A stretch of 64,000 bases of DNA from Haloplanus vescus (lineage in GTDB: Archaea; Halobacteriota; Halobacteria; Halobacteriales; Haloferacaceae): contig NZ_FNQT01000001.1 of assembly GCF_900107665.1 (NCBI RefSeq), positions 45,742 to 109,741 of the forward strand. Reading direction: 5' to 3'. The notes beneath the pieces are model-generated. The model saw only the letters and a list, made by a program, of their open reading frames with translations. It searched no databases and was not told the DNA's origin. A program made the position numbers and the translations under genes. Shown here piece by piece: positions 1 to 7,774 of the stretch (positions within the stretch are counted from its first letter, which is position 1; the number at the start of each line of letters is the position of its first letter).

Positions 1-191
1 TCAGCCGTGTAGGGACCGGAGACTGCGCCACCGTTGCCATCGGCAGTGTAGGGACCGGAGACGGCGCCACCGTTACCGTCAGCCGTGTAGGGACCAGAGA
101 CTGCTCCACCGTTACCGTCAGCAGTGAATGGACCGGAGACCGCCCCACCGTTGCCGTCTGCAGTATAGGGGCCTGAAACAGCGCCGCCGTT
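1..191 (-). repeat. 39-bp in-frame tandem repeats
   Basis: Almost five head-to-tail copies of a 39-bp unit encode a 13-residue repeat. There is no spacer between units, so this is not a CRISPR array. Differences between copies are nearly all at third codon positions. Confidence 0.9.
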
Positions 192-245
192 CCCAGCCGC
201 TGCGTTCGTCTGCGTTTCCACCGTTTCGCTGTCACGTTCGGACAT
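1..245 (-). CDS. N-terminal part of a 13-residue tandem-repeat protein (runs off left edge)
   Basis: The start codon is the ATG at 245, and 81 codons lie inside the window. The first 18 residues are polar and there is no signal peptide or membrane segment. From residue 19 on, the protein is an uninterrupted 13-residue repeat with consensus NGGAVSGPYTADG; nearly five copies are visible. Copies differ mostly at synonymous positions; the one amino-acid change seen is Y to F in the second copy. This argues for selection on the protein rather than on the DNA repeat. The upstream 120 bases are AT-rich and could hold its promoter. I do not recognise the family. A fibre-like or surface-binding role is only a guess from the Gly/Ser/Thr/Tyr-rich repeats. 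Confidence 0.75.
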   Translation of the reverse strand, partial: MSERDSETVETQTNAAAGNGGAVSGPYTADGNGGAVSGPFTADGNGGAVSGPYTADGNGGAVSGPYTADGNGGAVSGPYTA

Positions 246-388
246 TGCACTCGAACCGTCACGCGACGAGAAATTATAATTTTTCGAGAATATCTGATAG
301 TTAATATAATCAATTAAAGCAACTGCACACTGACATAAACATAGGCAGACGAACAGTTGCGAGCGGGGGACTGATTAGCGGGAGACTG

Positions 389-976
389 CTACTCGTCGTC
401 GCGTTGTTCGCGGTCGAGGTCGCGGTAGATCAGGGTGAGGGCGTCGGTGTCGCTGAGGCGCGCGAGTTGGTCGTCGAGGTCCTCGCGGAGGGTGTTGAGA
501 TCGGAAACGAGTTGCTGGTAGTTCTCGTCGTTTTCGAGCGTTGAGGCGTCCTTCTCGGTTTCGAGCAGGGCCTTCTTCGAGGCTAGCGAGAAGAGTTCTC
601 TGATGCCGTCGTCGTACTCGTCACGGATGCGGAGGTTCTCGACCATCTCGATGAGGTCGCTCTCCGAGACAGGTTTGACGAGGTAGTCGTCGAAGGGCAT
701 ATCGACGATGTCGGTGTCGGGTTCGACGGCCGTCACCATCGCGACCCGACAGTCGAGGTTTCGCTCCCGGATGCGCTCGAGCACTTCGTCACCCGAGATA
801 TCGGGCATTCGACGGTCGAGAAGCACGATGTCGACCTCCTCGTCGAGGCTGTCGAGTGCCGCTCTGCCGTCGGCTGCTGTCCGAACTCGATACGATTCCT
901 TGAGCCACATCTGATACAGTTCGGACAGGTCACGTTCGTCCTCGACGACGAGAACGAGAGGGAGATCGTCGGTCAT
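389..976 (-). CDS. Response regulator with HalX output domain
   Basis: This 195-residue protein has a receiver domain at residues 6-118. It shows the acidic pocket (VEDE near residue 11), the phosphoacceptor Asp in the IVLLDRR stretch near residue 54, and the conserved Lys in YLVKPV. A HalX domain (about 120-185), a helical haloarchaeal domain found after receivers, follows. There is no classical DNA-binding domain, so the output is probably protein-protein. No kinase gene is adjacent. A TATA-like element on the minus strand near 1031-1042 would give a short leader. Its receiver closely resembles those of the regulators at 39,953 and 43,542; all share a TAVEP motif after the switch region. 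Confidence 0.9.
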   Translation of the reverse strand: MTDDLPLVLVVEDERDLSELYQMWLKESYRVRTAADGRAALDSLDEEVDIVLLDRRMPDISGDEVLERIRERNLDCRVAMVTAVEPDTDIVDMPFDDYLVKPVSESDLIEMVENLRIRDEYDDGIRELFSLASKKALLETEKDASTLENDENYQQLVSDLNTLREDLDDQLARLSDTDALTLIYRDLDREQRDDE

Positions 977-1079
977 GTGTGCCCGTGGGGCGGCGTGCGA
1001 CCACTCACGGTGGCCTATGTGTCACGAGCCTATATCAAAATACCCCTTGCGAAGAGGTGCGTCGAATCGACTGACTGCG

Positions 1080-2576
1080 TTACTCCTGTGGGCTGTAGTT
1101 CGGCGCCTCGTCCGTAATCATCACGTCGTGGGGGTGACCCTCGGTCTGGCCGGCGGCCGACACCCGGACGAATCGGGAGCGCTCCTTGAACTCGGGGATG
1201 GTCTCCGCACCGACGTAGCCCATGCCCGATTTCATCCCGCCGACGAGCTGGTGGAGTTCCGAGGCCAGCGTGCCCTTGTACGGCGTGGCTGCCTCGACGC
1301 CCTCGGGGACGAATCCCTCGTCTTCGTCCTCGTCTTTGAGGTAGCGCTCACCGCCGCCGGAGCGCATCGCACCGACCGAGCCCATGCCGCGGTACTGCTT
1401 GTACTTCTTGCCGTTCATGGTGATGACGCGCCCCGGCGCTTCGTCCGTGCCCGCGAAGTAGGAGCCGAGCATGACCGCGTCGGCGCCGGCCGCGATGGCC
1501 TTGATGGCGTCGCCCGAGTAGCGAATGCCGCCGTCGGCGATAACCGGCACGTCGTGTCGGCTGGCCACGTCGGCCACTTCGGACACCGCCGTAATCTGGG
1601 GCATGCCCGCCCCCGTGACGACGCGAGTCGTACAGATGGAGCCCGGACCGATGCCGACCTTCACGCCGTCCGCGAAGTCGACGACGGCTTCCGCGGCCTC
1701 GCGGGTCCCGATGTTGCCGACGACCACGTCAGCGTCCACCAGCTCGCTGATTTCGCGGGCGCTGTCGATGACGTTTCGGTTGTGGGCGTGCGCGCAGTCG
1801 ATGAAGAGCACGTCCGCCCCGGCCTCGTCGGCGACCTGTGCTCGGTCGTCCTCGAACGGCCCGACGGCGGCGCCGACTCGAAGCGCCCCGTCCTCGTCAC
1901 GCGCGGCGTTCTCGTGTTCGCGGCGCTGGAGGATGCCCTGCATCGTCACCAGTCCGACGAGGTGGTCGTCCTCGTCGACGATGGGGACGCGTTCTATCTT
2001 GTGGTCGTACATGAGTTCGAGCGCTTCCCGGGCGGTGACGCTCTCCCCGGCGGTGATGACCTCGTCGGTCATCGCCTTTCGCACCTCGTCGGACTCGCCG
2101 ACTTCGAGGTACGGCCGGATGTCGGTCCCGGAGATGATGCCGAGTACGGTGTCGTCGTCGTCGACGACGGGGGCGCCGCTGACGCCCTCGTGTTCCATCA
2201 TCTCGTCCACTTCGCGGACGGTCTGGTCCGGGTTCGCCGTCACCACGTCGTCGCGTCGAATCACCAGCTCGTCGGCGCGCTTGACGCGCTCGATTTCGAC
2301 GGCCATCTCCTCGTCGTTCATGTTCCGGTGGAGGACGCCGATGCCGCCGTTGCGGGCCATCGCGATAGCGAGGTCGCTCTCGGTGACGGTGTCCATCGCC
2401 GCCGAGAGGATGGGGATGTTGAGACTGACGTTCGTCGACACCTGGGTCGACACGTCGGCCTCGTCGGGTTCGACGTGGCTCTCCATGGGTCGCAGCAGAA
2501 CGTCGTCGAACGTCAGTGCCTCCGGTACACGCAGCTTCTCCGAGAAGGGTCCAGTATCGGGAACGTCGTTCGCCAT
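1080..2576 (-). CDS. guaB: Inosine-5'-monophosphate dehydrogenase
   Basis: The enzyme catalyses NAD-dependent oxidation of IMP to XMP, the first committed step of GMP synthesis. It is 498 residues long with a TIM barrel (residues about 10-490) interrupted by two CBS domains (about 100-220). The catalytic loop GSICTTR carries the nucleophilic Cys at residue 315. The GGIRYSGD phosphate-binding stretch and the flap with YRGMGS follow. The frame stays open upstream, but the ATG at 2576 is preferred because the protein then begins as usual for the family. An ATG at 2657 would add 27 residues of unusual composition. This leaves a leader of about 100 nt (see the hairpin entry). Confidence 0.95.
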   Translation of the reverse strand: MANDVPDTGPFSEKLRVPEALTFDDVLLRPMESHVEPDEADVSTQVSTNVSLNIPILSAAMDTVTESDLAIAMARNGGIGVLHRNMNDEEMAVEIERVKRADELVIRRDDVVTANPDQTVREVDEMMEHEGVSGAPVVDDDDTVLGIISGTDIRPYLEVGESDEVRKAMTDEVITAGESVTAREALELMYDHKIERVPIVDEDDHLVGLVTMQGILQRREHENAARDEDGALRVGAAVGPFEDDRAQVADEAGADVLFIDCAHAHNRNVIDSAREISELVDADVVVGNIGTREAAEAVVDFADGVKVGIGPGSICTTRVVTGAGMPQITAVSEVADVASRHDVPVIADGGIRYSGDAIKAIAAGADAVMLGSYFAGTDEAPGRVITMNGKKYKQYRGMGSVGAMRSGGGERYLKDEDEDEGFVPEGVEAATPYKGTLASELHQLVGGMKSGMGYVGAETIPEFKERSRFVRVSAAGQTEGHPHDVMITDEAPNYSPQE

Positions 2577-2908
2577 GTAAGCCGTCGTCTCGCCGCTCGG
2601 AAAAACGTTCCGAGACGGGGTGTCTCCGGCACTGAGAGCCGTGGTGACAACACTCATTCGACCGTCTGCGGCGTCGTGTGTTCGTCTCCCACACAACGCT
2701 TAATAGTTCTGTGACCCAAAATACAGCCATGGCTTCGAAGCGTTCCATCGCCACGCGCACTGCCGCTCGGACGAGCTCCGTCTCGGACTCCGGCATTTCC
2801 TTTACAGCGCGGGCTATCGACAAACGCTTCGGACCGAACGCCGTCGACGCTGGCAGGTCGAGGGCGTTACACCACCGTTCGGCCGATGGGTACGGCCGCT
2901 AGCGTGGG
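2577..2908. other. Divergent promoter region between guaB and the DUF5794 gene
   Basis: These 332 bases hold the guaB promoter (minus-strand TATA-like CTATTAAG at 2699-2706) and the guaB leader. Short open frames exist on both strands (for example a 57-codon plus-strand frame from 2729), but they lack a well-placed promoter and recognisable sequence, so I do not call a gene here. Confidence 0.6.
2587..2616 (-). promoter_or_regulatory. guaB leader with two mutually exclusive stems
   Basis: The inverted repeat CTCGGAA/TTCCGAG (2596-2602 with 2608-2614) has a 5-nt loop. A competing pairing GTCTCG/CGAGAC (2587-2592 with 2611-2616) uses the same right arm. The element lies 11-40 nt before the guaB start codon, inside the inferred transcript. 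A regulatory switch is possible, but nothing further shows it. Confidence 0.35.
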
Positions 2909-3787
2909 ATGAGCGTTTCACAGCACCCGGTCGCACTTCGCCTCGAGCAACAGGTAGGCGGTGCGACCAAACTGCTCGCCACGGTGATGCTGCTCCCGCT
3001 ACTCGACGGGATATTCCCGGCGCTCATCCTCGCGGGCGCACTCACCTTCCCCTTCGGCATCCTCGAAACCGGCCTGCTCATCTTCGGCGGGTCGGCCACC
3101 GTCGCCGTCGTCTTAGCGGAGATGGACGGTTCGCCGCGCGAGCGGATGCGCACCATCGCGCTCGTCGGCGTGGTGTTGCTCCCCGCCGCCGCCGTCGAGG
3201 CGGCGCTTGCGCCCACCGTCGAGAGCCTCATCGACATGGCCGTCTTCCACCGGTTCGCCGGCCTCGTCATCCTGACCGTCGCGGCCAAGACGGCGAGCGC
3301 CCGCGTCGGCGAGTACCTCCCGCGCCCGGCCATCATCATCGGCCTCGGCCTCGTCGCCAGCCTCCAGCCCGCCGGAGCCACCGTCACCTTCGTCGCCGAC
3401 ACCGGCCTCGTCCTCCGTGGCGTCGCCGCCGCGGGGGTCGGCGTCGGCTTCGCGATGCTCGTCGCGGCGCTCGGTCCGGTCCTACAGGAGTCGGTCGACC
3501 TTGACCTGTTCCGCTTCGGGAGCGCCGTCGCCCTCGGGATGCTCGCGCTCTCGGTCCTCGGACTGATGCCCACCGACGCCCCCGTCGCACTCGGCGTCCT
3601 CTGTGTGACCGCGGTGTTCTCGTTCGACCCGGCCACGAAGGGCGACGACGCGGCGGCCGACGCCGAGGACGATACCGACGCCGAGGAAGAAGCCGAGGCG
3701 GACGACGAGTCGCCCGGTCCCGACGCCGACGACGCGCAACCCTCGCCGTTCCCCGTCGAGGACGACCAGCGCGCCCCGTGGCTGTAG
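2909..3787 (+). CDS. DUF5794 family integral membrane protein
   Basis: The 292-residue protein has about seven hydrophobic segments between residues 20 and 235, then an extremely acidic tail (residues 240-285, mainly Asp, Glu and Ala) ending in PWL. The sequence matches my recollection of the haloarchaeal DUF5794 family; its function is unknown. The acidic tail is probably cytoplasmic and typical of haloarchaeal membrane proteins. It is divergent from guaB and followed 41 bp later by acylphosphatase, which has its own TATA-like box, so the genes need not be cotranscribed. Confidence 0.75.
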   Translation: MSVSQHPVALRLEQQVGGATKLLATVMLLPLLDGIFPALILAGALTFPFGILETGLLIFGGSATVAVVLAEMDGSPRERMRTIALVGVVLLPAAAVEAALAPTVESLIDMAVFHRFAGLVILTVAAKTASARVGEYLPRPAIIIGLGLVASLQPAGATVTFVADTGLVLRGVAAAGVGVGFAMLVAALGPVLQESVDLDLFRFGSAVALGMLALSVLGLMPTDAPVALGVLCVTAVFSFDPATKGDDAAADAEDDTDAEEEAEADDESPGPDADDAQPSPFPVEDDQRAPWL

Positions 3788-3828
3788 CGGGCTTCGGGTT
3801 TTTAACCGCTGGACGGTAATTGTCGTCT

Positions 3829-4107
3829 ATGAGCGACCGCACGCGCGCCCGAGTCTTCGTCTCCGGGCGAGTTCAGGGCGTCTACTACCGAGCGAACACG
3901 CGCGACGCAGCGCGCGCGAGAGACGTCAACGGATGGGTTCGGAATCTGGCCGACGGCCGTGTCGAAGCCGTCTTCGAGGGGTCCGAATCCGCCGTCGAGG
4001 AGATGATTGAGTGGTGTCACACCGGCAGTCCGGCCGCCACCGTCGACGACGTCGACGTGCGCTACGAGGAACCAGAGGGCGAGTCGGCGTTCGAAATCCG
4101 CCGATGA
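3829..4107 (+). CDS. acyP: Acylphosphatase
   Basis: This is a 92-residue cytoplasmic enzyme that hydrolyses acyl phosphates such as carbamoyl phosphate and 1,3-bisphosphoglycerate. The signature loop SGRVQGVYYR gives the phosphate-binding Arg, and GWVRN gives the catalytic Asn. Length is typical of the family. The ATG at 3829 is chosen over an in-frame TTG at 3820 because a TATA-like TTTTTAACC lies about 28 nt before it (near 3797-3805), which fits a leaderless transcript. The stop overlaps the region just before the next small membrane gene. Confidence 0.95.
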   Translation: MSDRTRARVFVSGRVQGVYYRANTRDAARARDVNGWVRNLADGRVEAVFEGSESAVEEMIEWCHTGSPAATVDDVDVRYEEPEGESAFEIRR

Positions 4108-4117
4108 CTCCCGGCCG

Positions 4118-4321
4118 GTGACTTCGCTCGTCAAACGCGTCGTCGGCGCGGTTGGCGGTGTCGGCCTCGCTGTCGCTCTCGGCGCGGGGTATCTCATCGT
4201 TCGCGGCCCGTTCCTCGACGGAGCAACCCTCGCGCCCCGACCACTCCTCGCCGCACTCGGCGCGTTCATCGTCGGCGTCGCCATCGCGGCATGGGGGCTG
4301 ACGCGCTACGCGCGCTTCTAA
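4118..4321 (+). CDS. Small two-helix membrane protein
   Basis: This is a 67-residue protein with a GTG start, beginning 10 bp after the acylphosphatase stop and probably cotranscribed. Two transmembrane helices (about residues 10-25 and 37-60) are separated by a short loop with RGPFLDG. The frame stays open further upstream inside acyP, but only the part from 4118 looks like protein. Its stop shares the tetranucleotide CTAA at 4318-4321 with the convergent arginine decarboxylase gene. I do not recognise the function. Confidence 0.65.
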   Translation: MTSLVKRVVGAVGGVGLAVALGAGYLIVRGPFLDGATLAPRPLLAALGAFIVGVAIAAWGLTRYARF

Positions 4322-4812
4322 CGGTCGTCGTCTCGGTGCCCGGCCGAGACGGGGTGGAAGACGGCGGCGACGACGACGCCAGCCGCACCGGGGTCCTCGT
4401 CGACGACGCGTTCGACCACTTTCGTCTCGCGCTCGCCGGTCCAGTTCCAGTCGCGGACCCTGTGGGCGTCGTCGAGGTTCGCGTCGAGTAACTGCTCGCA
4501 GGCGTCGGCGGTGGGCGCCTCGTTCTCCATGAAGACGCCGCCCTCGTCGGCCAGCTCCCAGCCGAGACCGGCGGCGATTCGCTCGCCGGGCGTCGCGGAC
4601 GTGTTCGACGCGAGCACCGTCGCGACGAGGTCACCGGTCGTCCACCGACCGGGTTCGAGTTCGCCGACGCGGTCGACCGTCGCTCCTTCGGGGACGATAG
4701 AGGAGAGTTCGACCAGATTGTAGTTGTGCACGTTCGCACCGCTCAGGGCGGCGTCGAACGCGCCGAGTTCCGTCGTCGCCGTCCCCGTTCCCCACACCAA
4801 CTCGATCGGCAT
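4318..4812 (-). CDS. pdaD: Pyruvoyl-dependent arginine decarboxylase proenzyme
   Basis: The enzyme decarboxylates arginine to agmatine, which feeds polyamine synthesis and, in archaea, agmatidine modification of tRNA-Ile. The 164-residue proenzyme begins with VWGTGTATTELGAFDAAL. It carries the self-cleavage site ELSSIVPEG, with the Ser-Ser pair at residues 37-38; the second Ser becomes the pyruvoyl group after serinolysis. The FMENEA stretch near residue 95 fits the catalytic Glu region. Length and motifs match the archaeal family. It is transcribed alone, convergent with the small membrane gene. Confidence 0.95.
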   Translation of the reverse strand: MPIELVWGTGTATTELGAFDAALSGANVHNYNLVELSSIVPEGATVDRVGELEPGRWTTGDLVATVLASNTSATPGERIAAGLGWELADEGGVFMENEAPTADACEQLLDANLDDAHRVRDWNWTGERETKVVERVVDEDPGAAGVVVAAVFHPVSAGHRDDDR

Positions 4813-4912
4813 GCTGATACCCGCGATTCGCCGCTGGCGGCTTTAGGACTTACTACTCGACCGAATCGACCCCGGGTTTTAACCTCCGATAGCCTGTCGT
4901 TGCATATCGACC

Positions 4913-5200
4913 ATGCAGGACTACCTCATCCTCCGCGAACTCGACGAACCCATCAGCCGTGCCGACCTTGACGCCGCCGCCGAGAAGTCCGGCGAGGCGC
5001 TCGAAGCCCTCCGCGACGAAGGCGTCGACATCCGCTGGGTCGACTCCGAGGTGCTGACCAACGACGACGGCGACGTGACCGGGACCTTCTGTCACTATCA
5101 GGCCGAGAGCGAGGACGCGGTGCGCGAACACGCCGACCGCGCCGGACTCCCCGCCACGCGCATCGACCGGCAGGGCGAACCGCTCGCCGGCGAGGACTGA
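4913..5200 (+). CDS. DUF4242 family protein
   Basis: This 95-residue acidic, soluble protein has the ferredoxin-like DUF4242 pattern: an initial beta strand MQDYLILREL, a helix, a second strand with VRWVDSEV-type sequence (here IRWVDSEV), and a Cys-His pair FCHYQA near residue 60. DUF4242 includes a nickel-binding bacterial member, so metal binding is possible but not shown. A TATA-like GGTTTTAACC near 4875-4884 would give a very short leader. The neighbours give no pathway. Confidence 0.7.
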   Translation: MQDYLILRELDEPISRADLDAAAEKSGEALEALRDEGVDIRWVDSEVLTNDDGDVTGTFCHYQAESEDAVREHADRAGLPATRIDRQGEPLAGED

Positions 5201-5262
5201 ACGGTCCGTCATCGGCGAAAGGCATCCTTCAAGTCCCCCCACCTCCAACGATTGGCCGACAC

Positions 5263-5427
5263 ATGCCCGAGTGCGTCGAATGCGGGGCCGACGTGACCCT
5301 GCACGAGGATCTGGAAGTGGGAGAGATCGTCGACTGTGGGACCTGCGGCGCCGAACTCGAAGTCATCGGCGTCGACCCCGTCGAACTGGACGCCGCCCCC
5401 GAACTCGAAGAGGACTGGGGCGAGTAA
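5263..5427 (+). CDS. lysW: LysW/ArgW-type amino-group carrier protein
   Basis: This small acidic protein has 54 residues. Two Cys pairs near the N-terminus (CVEC and CGTC) bind zinc, and the C-terminus is EDWGE. In LysW the terminal Glu gamma-carboxyl is attached to alpha-aminoadipate or glutamate as a carrier during lysine or arginine synthesis. The usual partners (the LysX/ArgX ligase and the LysZ/Y/J/K enzymes) are absent from this window. The gene stands alone with its own TATA-like element around 5225-5232. It may be a second copy or the only copy split from its operon. Confidence 0.88.
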   Translation: MPECVECGADVTLHEDLEVGEIVDCGTCGAELEVIGVDPVELDAAPELEEDWGE

Positions 5428-5733
5428 CGACTCGCGGTTTTTCTCGGTGCTGCAACTGCCGGTAGTCGCGTCGCTCGCGGTTCGACGGTCGATAAAATAC
5501 CTCCCGCAGACACTCGGGGACCGAAAGTACCCCTACCAACTGCCCCCGACGGTCTGCGTCTCGTTACGAAAGGGTGGCCGCTATCGGTATATATCTTGTG
5601 TCAGACGAGAGTCTGACATCCCCGTTCGACCGGGTTAACGGCCCACACACGGGCGAGACACCCATGTCGGCTGGCCGACCATCGAGAGACGGCGGAATAA
5701 AGAGTTTTGCCGGGGTCGTGCGTACGGCGCTCC
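5428..5733. other. Non-coding region with promoter-like elements
   Basis: These 306 bases hold no open frame that reads like protein. They contain a TATA-like ATAAAATACC near 5491-5501 and a second one, GGTATATATC, near 5586-5595 followed at once by a perfect inverted repeat. A further AATAAA at 5696-5701 is better placed for the ferredoxin gene. An unannotated small RNA is possible. Confidence 0.45.
5599..5618. promoter_or_regulatory. Perfect palindrome directly downstream of a TATA box
   Basis: TGTCAGAC and GTCTGACA are separated by GAGA. The element starts a few bases after GGTATATATC (5586-5595), where a haloarchaeal repressor operator or transcription start would lie. The nearest gene on the same strand is the ferredoxin at 5734. 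Confidence 0.5.
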
Positions 5734-6060
5734 ATGACCGAGTACACTGTCGAGTTCGTCGGCACCGGCGAGACGATTCAGGTACCCGAGAAGCGGACCA
5801 TCCTCTCGGCCTGTATCGACGCCGGCATCGCCCAAGAGTACTCCTGCCGCGTCGGGATGTGTCTCGCCTGCTCCGCGAAAATTCTCGACGGTGAGGTGGT
5901 TCAGCCCGCCGCCCACGCCCTCACCGAGGAAGAGGCCGAATCGTACGCCCTGACCTGCATGGCTCGACCGAAGTCCGACCTCAAACTCGACCGCGGCAAG
6001 TACCCGCCGAGCATCGAAGACGCCGACACGATGGACGCGGCGGCCGCGGACGACGACTGA
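5734..6060 (+). CDS. [2Fe-2S] ferredoxin, plant type
   Basis: This is a 108-residue soluble electron carrier. The cluster ligands are visible as CRVGMCLAC (Cys-x4-Cys-x2-Cys, about residues 47-55) and the distal Cys in LTCMARP near residue 84. The acidic C-terminal tail (AAAADDD) is a halophilic feature. The ATG at 5734 is used because an AATAAA element lies about 35 bases upstream and the preceding in-frame codons are not conserved-looking. It is followed after 4 bp by a ferritin-like gene, suggesting an operon. The redox partner cannot be deduced. Confidence 0.9.
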   Translation: MTEYTVEFVGTGETIQVPEKRTILSACIDAGIAQEYSCRVGMCLACSAKILDGEVVQPAAHALTEEEAESYALTCMARPKSDLKLDRGKYPPSIEDADTMDAAAADDD

Positions 6061-6064
6061 CGCG

Positions 6065-6664
6065 ATGGACGCCGACGCGCTCCGCACCGCACTCGAAACC
6101 GACTACGCCGACGAACTCGACCGACTCGGCTCGCCCGCCCTCCTCCAAGCCCTCTCCGGTGGCGACCCCGACCCGACAGCCCTGCTCGCCGCCGCCGCGG
6201 ACAGCGAACACGCCGCCCGCGAGACGTTTCGCCAGTGGGTCGCCGACACCGCCGACCCGACGCTCCGTGAGACGTTCAACGCCGTCGTCGAACAAGAGGA
6301 CGAGCACTTTCGCCGCGTTCGCGCCCATCTCCCCGACGACGCCACGCCCCCCGAGGGCGCTGGGCCAATGCACGCCTATCTCCGGGGTCGGACCGACCCG
6401 ATTCAGCGCGTCGCCGGCGGGATGGTCGGGCGGACACTCGTCAGCCTCCGCACTCACGCACGGCTTATCGACTTCTTCGACGAACGTGGCGCGGCCGACC
6501 GCGCCGACCTCTTTCGCGACCTGCGCGCGGAGACAGAGGCGTGTCTCGAAGACGGCCTCGAAGCACTCGACGCCCGGGCCGACAGCGACGACTGGGACGC
6601 CGCCGAGGCCGTCGCTGGCTACACGATAACGCTGGCCGCAGACGACCTCAATGACCCGCGTTAG
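6065..6664 (+). CDS. Ferritin-like / rubrerythrin-type protein
   Basis: The 199-residue protein is almost entirely helical. It has Glu-His pairs consistent with a four-helix di-iron fold: SEHAARE near residue 44, EQEDEHFRRV near residue 80, and an ETEACLEDG helix near residue 158. Haloarchaeal homologues are annotated as rubrerythrin-family, but no C-terminal rubredoxin Cys pairs are present. It starts 4 bp after the ferredoxin stop, so an electron-transfer or peroxide and iron-handling link is a reasonable inference. Its TAG stop shares TTAG (6661-6664) with the convergent gene. Confidence 0.65.
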   Translation: MDADALRTALETDYADELDRLGSPALLQALSGGDPDPTALLAAAADSEHAARETFRQWVADTADPTLRETFNAVVEQEDEHFRRVRAHLPDDATPPEGAGPMHAYLRGRTDPIQRVAGGMVGRTLVSLRTHARLIDFFDERGAADRADLFRDLRAETEACLEDGLEALDARADSDDWDAAEAVAGYTITLAADDLNDPR

Positions 6665-7275
6665 GGGCGGTTCACGTCCGGTGGTTCGCTCTCGAGGTCG
6701 CGGTTCGACGAGCGGTAGGTGCGGGTGACCGTTGCCGTGGTGACGAGGCCAGCCACGAGCGTCAACCAGAGGCGCGGGTCCACAGCTCCGACCAAGGGGA
6801 GATCCAACCAGACGGCGGCGGCGAGACCGACCGACAGCGCGGACACGCCCACGCAGAATCGCGTCCACGACTGGCGTGGCTCGTCGACGACGTCGAGATA
6901 GGCGTCTACGTCGGCGGTGACGTCCGTCGGCGAGATGCGACCGCTGTCGGCGTCGAAATCGACCAAGCCGAGGCGTTCGAGTTTGGGGACGTGCGACTGC
7001 TGGAGCGCCGTGTAGACCCGCTTTCGCTCCGCGGGGGTCACGTCCGCCACCGCGCAGTCGTTCTCCCAGGCGGCAATCCGGTCGGCCAGCGACCCGATGG
7101 TCGTCTCGCCGTCGTTCAGTAACGCGTACAGCGCGTATCGGCGACGGCGGTTCGACAGGACGTCGAACACCTCCTGTTCGGTCGGGTCGTCTCGGTCGGC
7201 CGTCTCCATTCGGCCGTTCGACTCGACCGACGTGTTTCCGCCCCGTTCCACCGATTTCCCCCCTTGGCTGCTCAT
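6661..7275 (-). CDS. DUF7344 family winged-helix protein with C-terminal membrane helices
   Basis: The 204-residue protein has an N-terminal winged-helix domain (about 30-125) with the typical DUF7344 opening QEVFDVLSNRRRRYALYAL and the recognition segment RKRVYTALQQSHVPKLERLG. Two transmembrane helices (about 140-160 and 165-185) and a short basic-acidic tail follow. The frame is open to 7401, but the ATG at 7275 is chosen because an AAGCTTAATA TATA-like element at 7311-7320 lies about 38 nt upstream. It is probably a membrane-tethered transcription regulator; its ligand and targets are unknown. Confidence 0.75.
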   Translation of the reverse strand: MSSQGGKSVERGGNTSVESNGRMETADRDDPTEQEVFDVLSNRRRRYALYALLNDGETTIGSLADRIAAWENDCAVADVTPAERKRVYTALQQSHVPKLERLGLVDFDADSGRISPTDVTADVDAYLDVVDEPRQSWTRFCVGVSALSVGLAAAVWLDLPLVGAVDPRLWLTLVAGLVTTATVTRTYRSSNRDLESEPPDVNRP

Positions 7276-7393
7276 CACTCGTTCTGTGCTTGGTACGCCT
7301 CGCAGCAACGTATTAAGCTTCTGGGCCGAATTATCTGCGTTGATACGCGATGCGAACCACAAGACACGAGGTAGTCGACGCCCTGTGGAGTGT

Positions 7394-7753
7394 ATGAGCA
7401 ATTATCTCGTCGCCATGGAGGCGGCTTGGTTGGTTCGCGACGTCGAAGACGTAGACGACGCCATCGGCGTCGCAGTGAGCGAGGCGGGCAAGCGCCTCAA
7501 CGACCAGGACAAGGAGTACGTCGAGGTGGAGGTTGGCGTCACGCCCTGTCCCGCCTGTGGCGAACCCTTCGACTCGGCCTTCATCGCCGCCGACACCGCG
7601 CTCGTCGGCCTCCTCCTCGAAATCGAGGTGTTCAACGCCGACGGCGAGAACCACGCCACCCGCATCGCGAAAAGCGAAGTCGGGGGCGCCCTCCGTGACG
7701 TACCGCTCTCGGTCATCGAAGTCATCGAAACCGACGACGAAGAGGCGGCCTGA
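7394..7753 (+). CDS. DUF555 (UPF0212) family protein
   Basis: The 119-residue soluble protein begins MSNYLVAMEAAWLVRDV and contains a CPACGEPF zinc-type motif near residue 52. This pattern is typical of the archaeal UPF0212/DUF555 family, whose role is unknown. The start at 7394 gives the standard N-terminus; codons upstream in frame are not conserved-looking. It is divergent from the DUF7344 gene and stands 21 bp before the convergent ribbon-helix-helix gene. Confidence 0.85.
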   Translation: MSNYLVAMEAAWLVRDVEDVDDAIGVAVSEAGKRLNDQDKEYVEVEVGVTPCPACGEPFDSAFIAADTALVGLLLEIEVFNADGENHATRIAKSEVGGALRDVPLSVIEVIETDDEEAA

Positions 7754-7774
7754 AGGCCGTCCGGGTGGTCGGCG

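Noticed and set aside
1-191. CRISPR-like regular repeats
   Set aside because: The 39-bp units are contiguous with no spacers and stay in one reading frame, so they are coding tandem repeats.
975-2714. 579-codon plus-strand frame opposite guaB
   Set aside because: It is the mirror of a clear IMP dehydrogenase gene, and its translation shows Val/Asp/Arg-rich shadow composition without domains.
2729-2902. 57-codon plus-strand frame between guaB and DUF5794
   Set aside because: No TATA-like element at the right distance and no recognisable sequence; it overlaps the guaB promoter side. Not excluded, but unsupported.
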